Part shown: piece after piece, positions 47,959-59,314 of the stretch
How positions within the stretch are numbered: position 1 is the stretch's first letter
How the letters are laid out: every line of letters starts with the position of its first letter
DNA from: Rhabdornis inornatus
Taxonomy: Eukaryota > Chordata > Aves > Passeriformes > Rhabdornithidae
Length of the DNA stretch: 64,000 nt
Assembly: GCA_013397075.1 (NCBI GenBank)
Contig: VWZS01005944.1
Span: forward strand, 124,001 to 188,000
Direction: 5' to 3'
Translations under genes and position numbers: made by a program
The notes under the pieces: generated by a model
Seen by the model: only the letters and a program-made list of their open reading frames with translations
What the model was told of the DNA's origin: nothing
The model's database searches: none

Positions 47959-50900
47959 CTACAGACAGAAAAGGGAAAAAAACAAGAATTTAGATGAGAA
48001 AAGCAAACAGAGAACGTTTAGACATGCACTGCCAGCCCCTGGCCAAGCCACACAGCTCCACATGAACACGCCAGGGAGAGCTGTGCTGCAGGGCACTGGA
48101 GCCCTCCACAGCAAGTGCCTGGGAAAACCAGTCTGGAAAGGGGAGTTTGAGGATGACCAGGCAGCTTCTTCTCCTTCACAGTGCAAAAACCCCTGTGCTG
48201 GGGGCCAGGAGCAAGGAGAGTAATGAGTCTTGAATTCCTGACCCAGTTAAGTCAAGACTCATTACAAGCGAGGCGAGCGCAGGACACTTCCAGGATGAAA
48301 ATTGCTGTCAAATCATGTTTCCCGTAAAGGTTTGTCAAACTGGGCAGACGAGTTGGATACAGCTCATCTCTGGGCACCCTGATTTGCTGGATTAGAGCTC
48401 CACAGAGCTCCTTTCAGAGTACCAGGCTTTTTGGCTACGTTGGACCCACCTGACAGCAGTGGCAGCACCAATGAGGGTACAAGAAGACAAGATCCACCAG
48501 TACAGGCCAGGACAACACTGGGAACTTCCCAATGAACTTGAATTTCCTCCAGGCAGCAAGTTGCTCAAAGACCCACAGGTTTAATGGGACTTTTCTTCCT
48601 CCCCAAACAAGCCTGTCAAATCTGGTCTCAGGAATTTTGTGTTTTTAATGGCGCCCATTAAAATGATTCCCATGTGAATTAAAATCACTGGCCTAAAGCA
48701 TAGCAATAGCCAAATGGAAATCCTGCTTAATTAAGGAAGAATAATATGTGTTTTAGAGCTTTCTTACAAGCTTGAGGAGGCAGGAGTATCAACAGCCAAA
48801 ACCCTAGGAAATTACTAAAAAAAAAAAAAAAATCAGAAACCTGTTCTGTATTGCACTCTGGTTTTAGCACTCGCTCAATGGTATTAATGCAATTTTATTT
48901 TCACCCTTAAAACCTCATTCACTACTTATTGATAAACCAAAAACAAACAGCTGCACATTCTTCAGTGCTGCATTACTTTATTCCCACTTCAGATTCATAA
49001 CCCATGCACCAGCTTGTTATGAAATTAACTGTTATGCACATCTCAGCCTGAGAATGACCCCTGAAAATTCCATGAACCCCCAGAGCTGTGTACACAATGA
49101 GAACCTACAGATTATATGCTTTGTAGTAAAGCAGGTCAGGTAAAGCCTTATTAGAGGCTTTTTAGCCATTAACAGACTGAGAACATTTTCTAACACTAGA
49201 TATGAATTTTAAAAATTGAAACACACTACTGAAATGGAGAATCCTTTTTCACACATAGGAAGGATGCATAAACACATTTGTAATTTTTTTAGGGTTTGCT
49301 GCTTCCTTTTCATGCCCTCTGTTCTCCTTGCTGTCTGACACTGGCTTATGAGTTCAGCCTTGCAAAAGGCAGATAAGGAAACAGCCCTTACAAGACTTGC
49401 TATGCCACACCACAGTGTAAGTTCCACTTACAGGCTTTTCCTTCTCCATTTCAAATTATTCAGCTACGTGCTTAACATCCCCTAAAGAAAAATCTGAATG
49501 AATGAGACTGCCCAGAGATTGTTATTAATTTATAATCTTTTAAAGAGCACATGTCATACTGGACTGCACTGGCAGCTTTTGAGCTCTCAAGTATTTTGAC
49601 CCCTCACAGCCACTTTTCTCAGTTGTCTCTCCACACTGACTCTTCTGTTCTGCCCCCAGGGGCCTGATTCCAATGGGTTAAAGGAGGAAATGGTGCTTTT
49701 CCACTCATTTAGGTTTCACTTAGAGGCCTTTGCTGGACTCAGGTTCCCTTCTACCTCAAAAAGTGATAATACACTTAAATAATTAATGATGTTAATACCA
49801 TTGAGAGAGAATTCCAGATGCGATTTGCTCAGTGAGTGACAGTGAAACTGCCAGACTCACAAACTTGCCATGGGATGTTGGGAGGATAACCCACTTATCT
49901 CCTCATCCATGTCAGGACACCAACAGTAAACAACCTCCTGGGCTCCCACGGGGCTGCGTTTGCACCAGAAGGTTAAATTAGTTCCCATAAAGAAGATTAA
50001 TAATGAGCCTGTCGATCCATGGGCAGATGTGGAGTCACTCAGCACGCAGTCAGCTCCAGAAATAAAACCAGGAGTGAGAGAGATTTGGTGCCAAATTGAT
50101 GGGGTCAGGATTAAAGACCAGAGCACATGATTTGAGCAGTTCTCTTCATATACATACACACTCAAAGAGAAGAACAGCACTCCCAAGAAGCACGTGCAGG
50201 GCTGGGTCAGGCTTTGAAACATGCAGTTAGGGCAGCTGGAGTGCCAGAACAAAACCAAGCACACCATGGTTAAGGGAGACATTCATCACTCAGCAAGCAA
50301 TAAAAATATCTCAGGAAAAAAGAGAAATATTCAATGAGGTATAAAATGGCAGGCTTGAAGAGAAGTGTGCTTTCTCCCTCCCTGTAAATATCCTTTTTAT
50401 GTTTCTAGGTGCCACACAGTTCACATGCCGGAAGTGTAGAACAGACAGACATAATGACATAAACCCCAAAATCTCTGTTGCTACATAGCAAGTGACCTCA
50501 GTTAGAGCTACTGTTATCATCCTCTTTGCCATCATCATGGAAAGGAAATTGGGTGGAGGGAAGAGATCATGACTTTAAACTGAGATGAGAGAGGATTAAA
50601 CAACACAAAAGCATTTTTAATGCTTGGGTGCCATTGGAAGGAAGGCCATACAGTTTATTTACCCAAGGATTATAAATTCAAACACAGCATCCCTGATTTC
50701 TTCAGTGACTTTGTGCAAATAAAGTCATCTGAAAGTCATTCTTCCTGCTGGCACCTGTTAAATGCTTGCCCAGCCTGAAACACTTCCAGTGATCTGGGCC
50801 TTCAGCACACGAACAGAGGTGACACAAAGTGACACCATACCCTCCTCTGACCCTGCTTTGCCAAGGCACTTTTCTGTTATTTATTCTTTGCCAAACAGGC

Positions 50901-51175
50901 TGTAGAAAAAAATCACATTAAGTGCCTCACCAGACATCTTACATGGGTCATCTTCCCCCACTCCCCTTGATTGTCCACCCCACAAGATTACAGGAGGGGA
51001 GGGCAGAATTACATGGAAATTTACAGCCTGCTGGGCACCTCTCACTCTTTAGAGGATTTCCAAGGTTGGACTCCAGGATCTTGGAGGTCTTTTACAACTT
51101 AAGTGTCTCTGTGATTCTGAAATTGTAGCAAGGTGGGAAGGCATGCAAACAAGAATGAAAGCAAGCAAGCCCTAC
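47959..51175 (-). other. 3.2-kb intron with a short CR1 tail
   Basis: A 16-base A-run lies near 48818, and a CR1-like tail ends 56 bp below the microexon. Otherwise nothing is recognised. Confidence 0.7.
51055..51120 (+). mobile_element. CR1-like LINE 3' tail, forward
   Basis: GGTTGGACTCCAGGATCTTG, then GAGGTCTTTTACAACTTAAG and CTGTGATTCTGA have the order of a CR1 terminus. The upstream limit is unclear. The insertion ends only about 55 bp from the 18-nt microexon. Confidence 0.7.
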
Positions 51176-51193
51176 CTTCTGGACCTGATAGAT
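51176..51193 (-). CDS. LRRFIP1: LRRFIP1 18-nt microexon (IYQVQK)
   Basis: This six-codon microexon encodes IYQVQK, which in the family sits between the ...ERQQKE helix and KYYGLD. It is preceded on the minus strand by a long uninterrupted pyrimidine tract ending in CTCCAG and followed by a GTAGGG donor. It is phase 0 at both ends, so it can be skipped or included without a frameshift. It is too short to be found as an open reading frame; the call rests on the expected peptide and on both splice borders fitting exactly. Confidence 0.92.
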
Positions 51194-52842
51194 CTGGAGG
51201 GAAAGGGAGAGGAAAGAAACAAGGAACAAAGCTAGCGTGAATGATGGATACATAGCTCCACAGCTCGTTCTAGAGGGAAAAAACAGCATTTATAGAGAAA
51301 ATACAGCAGAGCATGAATACAGACAAGAGCACAGTGAAGCCCTGGGGATTTAGGGAGGACAAAAGCAGTGTTTGCATCGTAGGCCTCCTCCAGGTGCCTA
51401 GCTAGAACACAGCACTCCTGTTCCCATTCCCACCAGGCTCTGGAATGCACATGGGACATTTTAACCCCAGGCCAAGCCCAGTTGTGAGCCAGGACCTCTT
51501 ATTTTTCCAGCCCCCCTCCACAACAGGAATGGATGCCCAAACATTAACATGGGATGAGTTGTGTATCTACCACCACAATAAAAGCAAACAGCATTAACTA
51601 CAGAACAACTGTTCCTCTTTGAAGGGTAGAATTTGTCCTTGAGGGATGAAGCACCAACCCCACAGACCTTTCACCTGTGCACAGCACAGTGCCAGTGTGT
51701 GAAAACTCCTAGAAAATTCCTTACACACATATTGCTAACCTTAAAGGATCTCTGCAGGTTGCTCTGTCAATTTTTAATGTTTCTGTGGAGCCTCACACTG
51801 TTTTCAGACTTTAATAAATGCCCTGCTGACACTGTTGTTCCATGGTCTCGGAGCACTTTGATAATACATAAAACCTTTACAGCCACTCTACTGCATCTGA
51901 ATTTTGTGTTCTTGGAGAACTGTCCTTGACTGATGAGCTTTGTGAATCCACGTGAGAACATAAAACATGTTTTTTTCTCACATCTTTCCTGAAACCAGAA
52001 ATGTTTCTGGGTTCAGAAAAAATAACCCCAAAGAACCCTTCTTGTTCAAAAACACCTGGCTGGCTGCACAATCCTCTGGTGGCAAGGCAGTCAAGTCTCC
52101 CAGATTTTGGGGTGTTTGGAGGACCCCTGCCATTCACTGCTCTCAGGGATACCTCATGGGAATCTGGATCCCAGTGCTGGGAAGCAAAGCTTCTGTGTCT
52201 CAGTCCCTGCCCTCCTGATCAGGTTCCCCTTCACAAAGGACAACTGCACAACCCAGATTAATGCCTCAGCAGCTTTAATTCCCATTCCTGCAAGCACAGG
52301 AGGGAAAATTAGGACTCATTTAAAAACCAGCATCCCACAAGTAACCACCACATTTCCCTTTCCCTAAGAAAGCCATGAAGAGGAAAATGAACTGGACTCT
52401 CCCACAAAGCTGCACTCAATTCCAGTCTCTGGCTTCTCTATGGCACACTCAGTGCCTTTCATCCACACACAGGTTCAAATGTGGTAATTACCACACAGCT
52501 GATTAACCCCAAAGCTTTAACTTCTCCTTGCTGCTTTTTTCACCCAGCTCCATGGAAGCCTCATTTTTCAAAGCCCAGTGCTCCAGGCTTGGCACAGCAG
52601 GTATTCCCTGCTGATCCAAAGCAAGGCATGCAAGGAGCCTTGTGCCCAGGACCCAGGGTACCAATGGACAAGATAACAACAGGGCCCTTGTTCAGGAAGG
52701 TGGGGAGGCCTCAGGGATGAAGCCAAGTGCATCATCTAATTATTCCAGCTTTTTATAAAACCTGGAGTTTTGGAGGAACCCATTAGCCAACAGGCATTAC
52801 AACAGCTCTGCTCCAAAGTGACTGATCCCTCAGCAGTGCATA

Positions 52843-52932
52843 AGGGAAAGGTGTCCCTGTCCACGGCAGGGAAGTTGGAATTAGGGCATTTTTAAGGTCC
52901 TTTCCAACCCAAGCCATTTTAGGATTCTGTGG
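52843..52932 (+). mobile_element. CR1 LINE 3' tail, forward
   Basis: GGAAAGGTGTCCCTGTCCAC, then AAGGTCCTTTCCAACCCAAG and AGGATTCTGTGG mark the last about 90 bp of a CR1 element. Confidence 0.82.
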
Positions 52933-54619
52933 TGATGCTGTCCTCTTTAGAAAGCGTGGTACAAGAGGAAACATACACTTTTAAACAATCACCTCTGCTG
53001 CAGATGTGTCCCCCCTAAAAGTGTGTCAATACACATCTAAGCAGTCAAATGCTTTAAATAGCACTTTCCTGTATCAGGGTATGACCAAAAAACCCAAATG
53101 TGTTTTGTCCACAGTATTAACAGCAGACAGCTTTCCTGACTTCCTTATCAAAGGAGGTTGCCCATAAAAATAAAGTTTTCCATATTAGTAGCTTTAAAAC
53201 AGGACAGAACAAGCCAGTGTTGCATGGTTAGATGGTGGCAGAAAAATATTCTGATAAAAACATCATCCACATCATCCCTCTCCAAATTTTCCTGGGCATC
53301 TTCACACTGAGTGTCTAAGACCCGGATTAACCACCTCCTTCATTTCTTCCCTGATTATGTAAGCACCAAGATTCATAGTCAGTCTCACCTCTCCCCATTT
53401 GAGCCACAAAAATCTGCTTTTCCCCTTTTTTTTTTTTTACTAGAAAGCACTGGTAGCATATTTTATTCCAAAGAAATATGAGTCCAAAGGGGGAAAAGTA
53501 CGTGCAAGTGAGGTAAGGAAGGAATTTACAAAACAGCCAAGGCAAGTTTTTATGCTGTGCCCTTAGAGCAAGAGCTGCAGATGAAGCCAGGAGACCAGCA
53601 CAGTGCACTTGCCTTGAACTAGAAGTACAGGCTCATCCACTGTGTGAACTGGCAGGGAAGAATCTTATCCCACCGATTAAGGAGTGGGAGGAGATCATTC
53701 TCTTTTCACTCCAGGCACTAATATCAGCTTACACTGTGGTCTCCAAGTGTCAGCCCTTGAAGAGACATTTAAAGCCTTGCCAGCAGAACACACAGAAGGC
53801 ACTCCTACAGAAAGCATTCTCTACACATAGCCCTACTGCTGCAGCTTTTACGTGTCTCAAAACTGTTACTGTTAAATATTGCTTGGGAAAAAAAGGCTTT
53901 AATACATTTCAGGTCAAGCTTCTGAGAGAAAAAAAATGCACAGGAAAAATAATTAATTATTCTTCCCATTTTACTTCGTAGCCCTCTGAGAATTAACAAA
54001 TTGTTACTCATAAAAACTGGGCTGCCCACTCCTGGCTTGCTCTTCTGCATGAATTAGCAATAAATACCTGAGTGCACACAGGAATTCGTTTCAGGATCAA
54101 GCACATCTCAACAGTACAAGCCAAAGGGACTGACCTCAGTCTGCAGCTGGAAACCAAATGTCTCAAAAGCATGGCAACATGGTATGGTAAACCAGGACCC
54201 ATCACTGCTCTGACTCCCACCAATGGTGGGACAACAGGGAAGGGAGGAAATACCACATATTTTAATTGTCCTTCCAGCTCAGAACAGGCCCTGGCAATGA
54301 GAGCTGTCCTGCACTCACTGATGTGTGGAAGCAAACCAGAGAATTTAACCAGACCTCCAGATTAATTATTTACATCTTTGGTGGCTAACAACAACAAAGC
54401 AGCTCTGAATGAGAAGTCAGAATCATACAAGCTGTTACACTTGTTAGATTTGTGCCTCTTCCTAAAGCTTCATCATATAAAGCCTCAAATAATAATATTT
54501 ATTATTTTCTAACAAATACATAAATTGATTCACATCTCCATTATGCAAGAGTGATCAATACCCTTATCTTCAGAGGAACTCCCCAAGTCCTGGGCTGATC
54601 CCACAGTGTGGGCAGCAGG

Positions 54620-55126
54620 AAAGGGAGGAATTCTGCCCCTCTGCCCCGCTCAGGTGAGACCTCACCTGCAGAGCTGCCTCCAACCCTGGGGCCCAGCACA
54701 GGAAGGACCTGGAGCTGTTGGACAGAGTCCAGAGGAGGCACCAGGATGGTCAGAGGGATGGGGCAGCTCTGCTGTGGGGAAAGCCTGGGAGAACTGGTAA
54801 TGTTCCAACAGGAGCCCCACGCAACAGGAAAGATGGTGCAAGACTATTTACAAGGGACTGGAGTGACAGGACAAGGGGGAATGGCTTCCCAGTGCCAGAG
54901 AGTAGGTTGACATTGGATATTGGGATGGAATTCTTCCCTGTGAAGGTGCTGAGGGCCTGGCACAGGTTGCCCAGAGAAGCTGTGGCTGCCCCATCTCTGG
55001 AAGTGTTCAAGACCTGGTTGGATGGAGCAACCTGGACTAGTGGAAGGTGTCCCTGCCAGTGGCAGGGGGTGGAACAAGTTAAGTTTTAAGGCCCTTTCAA
55101 CTCAACACATTCTGGGATTCTGTGAT
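54620..55126 (+). mobile_element. CR1 LINE fragment, forward, about 500 bp
   Basis: Phrases in CR1 order: AAGGACCTGGAGCTGTTGGA, CAGAGTCCAGAGGAGG, GACTGGAGTGACAGGACAAG, GGTTGCCCAGAGAAGCTGTG and the terminal GGGATTCTGTGATC. There are small deletions relative to longer CR1 copies. It is opposite to the gene. Confidence 0.92.
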
Positions 55127-56860
55127 CAGGTCATGATTCTTGTGCTCACTTTTTTCTTCAGCTTCAGAAAACACTTTTCATGTACCCAGCTTGTATTTTC
55201 CTATGAAACTTGTGTTCATCTTCTCCCCCTTAGCTTCCCCTCCCTGCAGGAAAAAAAAAAAAACAAAAAAAACAAACCCAAAGCACTGGCACAGTTACCC
55301 TTCTTTGTGCTGCCTGGTGACGAGACAATCCCGCCTCTGGAGCACACCTGCGATCCTGCCCCACCGCAGCGCAGCCTTCCCCAGGAACTTTCCCACATCT
55401 CACCCTGCCACTGGTGTTCTCTGCCAAAAGCCCATCTATTCCTGCAGTGCAATTTCTCAATCATATGCATAGACTCTTCATGCAAAACTTTAAAATGAGG
55501 GAAATGAAGTGCAAGATTGAGAAATGTCATAAATATGAGGTGGTGGGCAGGAGAGGAGCCAGTTTCCAAATCCAAATCATTAAAACACCCTCCTTCCCTG
55601 CCATAGTTAGAGCCTGTAATGGTAGCACCTGAAAACTTTTAACTCAGACCAGCAGTGTAAATATATTTTCAAGTAATCCATGCTCCACAAGAAGCCTGCC
55701 AGGGCATGCACAAGGCCTAAAGCATGAAAAACTACACGCGCACGCAATAAATTCATTTATTGCTTTTTAACTCCCAGAAGGGAGTAAGGGCTCTAAAAAG
55801 CCTTCTGAAGTAGTAAAGCAAGTGCTTTAACTTCTGGTTATTTAACATGGCAGCAGTGGAAAAGCGCTCTTTATGTTTCTGAAAAGTTTGCAAAAGGAAA
55901 TGAAGATGGCAGAGAACCAGGTGTACAGACCCCAGTGTCACAGCAGGCTCCCCTCCAAGGAAGGGGTAGGTGCCAAATATCTTGTGTTGATCACTGCTTG
56001 GGATTTTCTGTTTTTATGTTTTATCATACCTGCAAGACACTTGTGGCAATGAAAAACTTCCTGCAGCTATCCTTAATATCTCCATCTGGCATCTGGGGAC
56101 TAGGATTAAACTATTTCAAAAAGTTACAGAATACCCAAGCGTGCAAATATTAAATAAATATGTCATTTATGCCAGTGAGTTACAAAGAAGACTGTGATGG
56201 GTATCTGGCCAAGCTGTCAATGACTGTGGTATTTCAGAGAGACATCCTGCCCTACTCAATTTCTATCTATACAAAGTTTTCACAGGTTTTCAGATGACAA
56301 GCCCTTAATTGCAGGAGCTTTAGTTTTCACACCTAAATTTCAGTTTACTATGACACCCTTTGCAGCATCAGCTTTTAATCTGCAAAGGGGTCATCAGCTC
56401 CATTAAGTCACCTGTAAATTAGATGGTGTCAGCTGCCAGGACACCCCTATTTACTCTGCTGCCCAAACAAAACACATAGTGCCTGATTAGCACAGTCCTC
56501 CCACAGGTCCCCCGCCCCAGCTGCCAGCACAGCAGCTCGGCAGTGACAGCACTTCCCAGTGTGGGCCAGGTTGCAAGAAACACCCTTCAGAAAGCAGCAA
56601 CTGCAGCAGGAAGAGGCTCCCACCTTCCTCAAGCTCTGTGTTTGCAGCAAGGGAGCTGAGACACATCCAGACCTGCCTCACCAAGAGCTGAGCGTGGGCA
56701 ACCTGCCCAAGAGCTTCTTCTCTGTGGGCTGGCTGCTGCAGCCCGCCCTGGCACTGCTCTGCTGTCACATCCTGGTCCACATCCTGCTGTCACCTCCTGA
56801 TTCTCTGCTACAATGCTCAACCAGGTCCTGCTCTGCACCATAAAGCAAATGTAGAACCGC

Positions 56861-57125
56861 TGAATTACAGAATAGCCTGGGTTGGAAGGGACCTTAAGAT
56901 CATCCAGTTCCACCCCCTGCCCTGGGCAGGGACACCTTCCACTATCCCAGGGTGCTCCAAGCCCTGTCCAACCTGACCTTGGACACTCCTGGGGATGGGG
57001 CAGCCACAGCTTCTCTGGGCAACCTCTGCCAGAGCTTCACCACCCTCACAGGGAGATGTTTTTCCTAATATCCAATCCAACTCTGCTCTTTGTCAGTGTG
57101 AAGCCATTTCCCTTTTTTCCTGCCC
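56861..57125 (-). mobile_element. CR1 LINE fragment, reversed
   Basis: It starts with the reversed tail TGAATTACAGAATAGCCTGG, then GGTTGGAAGGGACCTTAAGA, GGGACACCTTCCACTATCCC and ACAGCTTCTCTGGGCAACCT. It is complementary to the 3' part of the forward CR1 1.7 kb away in the same intron. Confidence 0.93.
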
Positions 57126-57744
57126 CACATTTATTCTTACTGCGTGTTCCCACACCCTGCCCCCAACTCCCTACTTCTTCCTTCTCCTTCAAAAATCTAC
57201 TGCAAAAACTAAATTGTGATCACTGTTGTTCCTCTTGCAGCTACTCTGCTGTTTCACTGAATGCACATCAGCAAGAGCAAGTTTTGAGTGCTTCTGGTTC
57301 AGTTCACAAGTGCAGCCTCTACCCTTGTTCCTGCCAACAGCAGCCCATCCTTCTCACAAACCTGAGGAGGGCAAGGCAGCAGCTGCACAGCAGGAAACAG
57401 AACAACTTCACAGCAGAGTTATACAAAGGCCAGGAATCTTCCATATTCATTGGATTTCTGACAAAGTGATAAGAATCCACCACCTCCATAGGCATACAAA
57501 GAAGCTGCATACTTCAAAGTTTAACATTAAACAAGAATTACTAACCACCAGGATTTGCTATGAATAATTACACTGGCTTCACGGAGATAAAAATCCTTGC
57601 CACAATCCATGGTTTTTCCAAGTTTTTCTATGATCAATATTAGTGCCATGCAGACTATTTCAACAAGACACAGATGAGCCCTCTGTTCCAGCATCTCTGA
57701 CCATCTTCCTCCCTGGATACAACCCCCCAAAGCCTCGGCCTTAC

Positions 57745-57831
57745 CTCCTTCTGCTGCCTCTCCAGCTCTTTCATCCGGATCTCCCGCGCCTCCGCCCGTG
57801 CCGCTCGCTTGGCCGCGAGTCTCGCTTCAGC
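57745..57831 (-). CDS. LRRFIP1: LRRFIP1 exon: basic N-terminal helix
   Basis: This exon has 29 codons, phase 0 at both ends, with an acceptor after CCCAG and a donor GTAAGG. It encodes [20 protein letters not shown] followed by KELERQQKE, a strongly charged Ala/Arg/Glu helix near the N-terminus of all LRRFIP proteins. It is the first exon visible here and must be joined to an upstream exon outside the window, since there is no convincing start codon in frame just 5' of it. The exon is very CpG-rich (10 CpG in 87 nt) compared with the flanking introns. The identification is near certain from sequence recall. Confidence 0.95.
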
Positions 57832-58954
57832 CTGGGAACAGGAACACAAGGATGGGATGAGATGAAAGCTGGGCAACCCAAGGGGAACACACTCCAGAAG
57901 CAGGGCAGGGAATGGGGAGGCTTGGCTGTAAACACATCTGTAGGAGTTAATTCCCTATTGCAGGTAATGGCCCTGCCTTCCCTAACTGGTTATCTTAACA
58001 GTCAGGTAAAACACCCCCGTCCCGGCACTACCCTCCCTGAGCACTTGTGTTTAAAAGAGCTCTTTAATTATTATTTGTGTGGCTGGAAAGGAAGCAGGGA
58101 GATTTGTTTAAGAAAGGCATGTTTTGCTCTTTTTGTTTTGGGTTAGGTTTTTTATTGATGAATTAATTTGACCAACACCAAACACATTATGTGCCATTTT
58201 TCCTAACCACTGACACTGTGCACACATACCTGGGCACAGGATTTGGGTAAACACTGGAGTTCAATATGCACAGCTAAGGCTGAAATTATGGAGAGAAAAT
58301 GCACTAGCTCCATTATAAATCTCCAAAATTCCATATTTCAGTTCAAGCCTTGCTGGAGTGGAATTCTGCCAAGAACAGACCTCTCGAGAGATCTACAGTG
58401 CTTCCTCACTTCAGCCCAGTTGGAACTGATGGAACATGCGATAGAGTAACATTTTTAATATTCTGCTTTAAATCCCAGGCAGAGACAGCAGGTATTACAG
58501 AGGAAAAAGTAAAATTAGCTCGGGCTTGGTACAGTACAACCATGAGCAGCTCAGCAGGGAGCCAAAGGCACAGCTCACAGCCAGGCCCCTGGTGTTACAC
58601 CCATCTTCCTCTGCTTCTGAAACCTTTTACTCTAAGTACAGCATCCAAATTGACAGGAAAAACTGCCACAAGATCAAGGTCAAGCACACAGAGAAATCAA
58701 AACACCGGTGTTTTCAGTGGTGCTTCTAAACAGAAGGAAAACCACCAAAAGAAAAAAGGTGTGATTTCTTTTCCCTTCTGTAAGTGCATGCACCACTGAA
58801 GCCTAGGGAAAAGGGTCACAGCCTTCTAAAACACAAACAAAAAAAAAGAAAAATTAGTAGGATGGTTGAAACTTGCAGTTAACAGCCAAGGACTGATGAA
58901 AATCAAGCATGAGCTGATGTATGGGAGGACCAGGAGCCCTGTGATGATGTAGAT

Positions 58955-59314
58955 CCTAAAACCTCAGACTGGAGAAGACCAAGAGGGGCTCTCATCAATC
59001 CATACAAATATCCCAAAGGCAGGTACCAAGAGCACAGTGCCAGACTCTTCTCAGTGGTGCCCAGTGGCAGGATGAGGAGCAGTGGCCATAAACTAAACTA
59101 CAAGAAGTTCCAGCTCAGCATGAGAGACAATTTCTGTTCACTGAGGGTGGCAGAGCACTGGAACAGCTGCCCAGGGAGGATGTGGAATCTCCCTGTCTGG
59201 AGGCATCCCAAACCCAACTGGACATGCTTCAGTGTCACCTGCTCTAGGTGACCCAGGGGATTGCACTGGGACTCCAGAGGACCCATCCAGCCCCAAATGT
59301 TCTGTGATTCTGTG
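58955..59314 (+). mobile_element. CR1 LINE fragment, forward, diverged
   Basis: CCAAGAGGGGCTCTCATCAA, GTGCCCAGTGGCAGGATGAG, GGCAGAGCACTGGAACAGCT and the CTGTGATTCTGTGA end follow the CR1 3' order. It is more diverged than the other copies, so probably an older subfamily. Confidence 0.85.

Larger units (their letters stand above)
51194..57744 (-). other. 6.6-kb intron with three CR1 copies
   Basis: It carries forward CR1 fragments at 52843-52932 and 54620-55126 and a reversed one at 56861-57125. A-rich patches lie near 55250. Open frames at 54718-55498 and 56882-57469 are at least partly CR1. Confidence 0.75.
4075..57831 (-). other. LRRFIP1: LRRFIP1 gene body (5' end outside window)
   Basis: Twenty-four minus-strand coding exons join in one frame to give a protein I recognise as LRRFIP1 by peptides such as KYYGLDTKWGDIEQWM, ASDEDERMSVGSRGSLR, ATLASLGGTSSRRGSGDTS and ANRSALLAQQ-type C-terminal sequence. 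From the first codon seen here, the model gives about 1150 residues when it ends in the acidic exon, or about 602 when it ends in the coiled-coil exons. The initiating exon is missing, because family members carry a short N-terminal segment before the [10 protein letters not shown] helix. Family knowledge: a mostly cytoplasmic coiled-coil adaptor that binds the LRR domain of Flightless-I and Dishevelled, is implicated in cytosolic nucleic-acid sensing upstream of beta-catenin and type I interferon, and has a form reported as a GC-rich DNA-binding repressor (GCF2). The paralogue LRRFIP2 shares the coiled coil, but only LRRFIP1 has the acidic exon, so LRRFIP1 is the better call. Confidence 0.95.

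Noticed and set aside
55022..55498. A 158-codon plus-strand open frame
   Set aside because: It begins in a CR1 copy and runs through A-rich DNA; no homology recognised.
56882..57469. A 195-codon plus-strand open frame
   Set aside because: Its first half is a reversed CR1 copy and the rest has no coding character.
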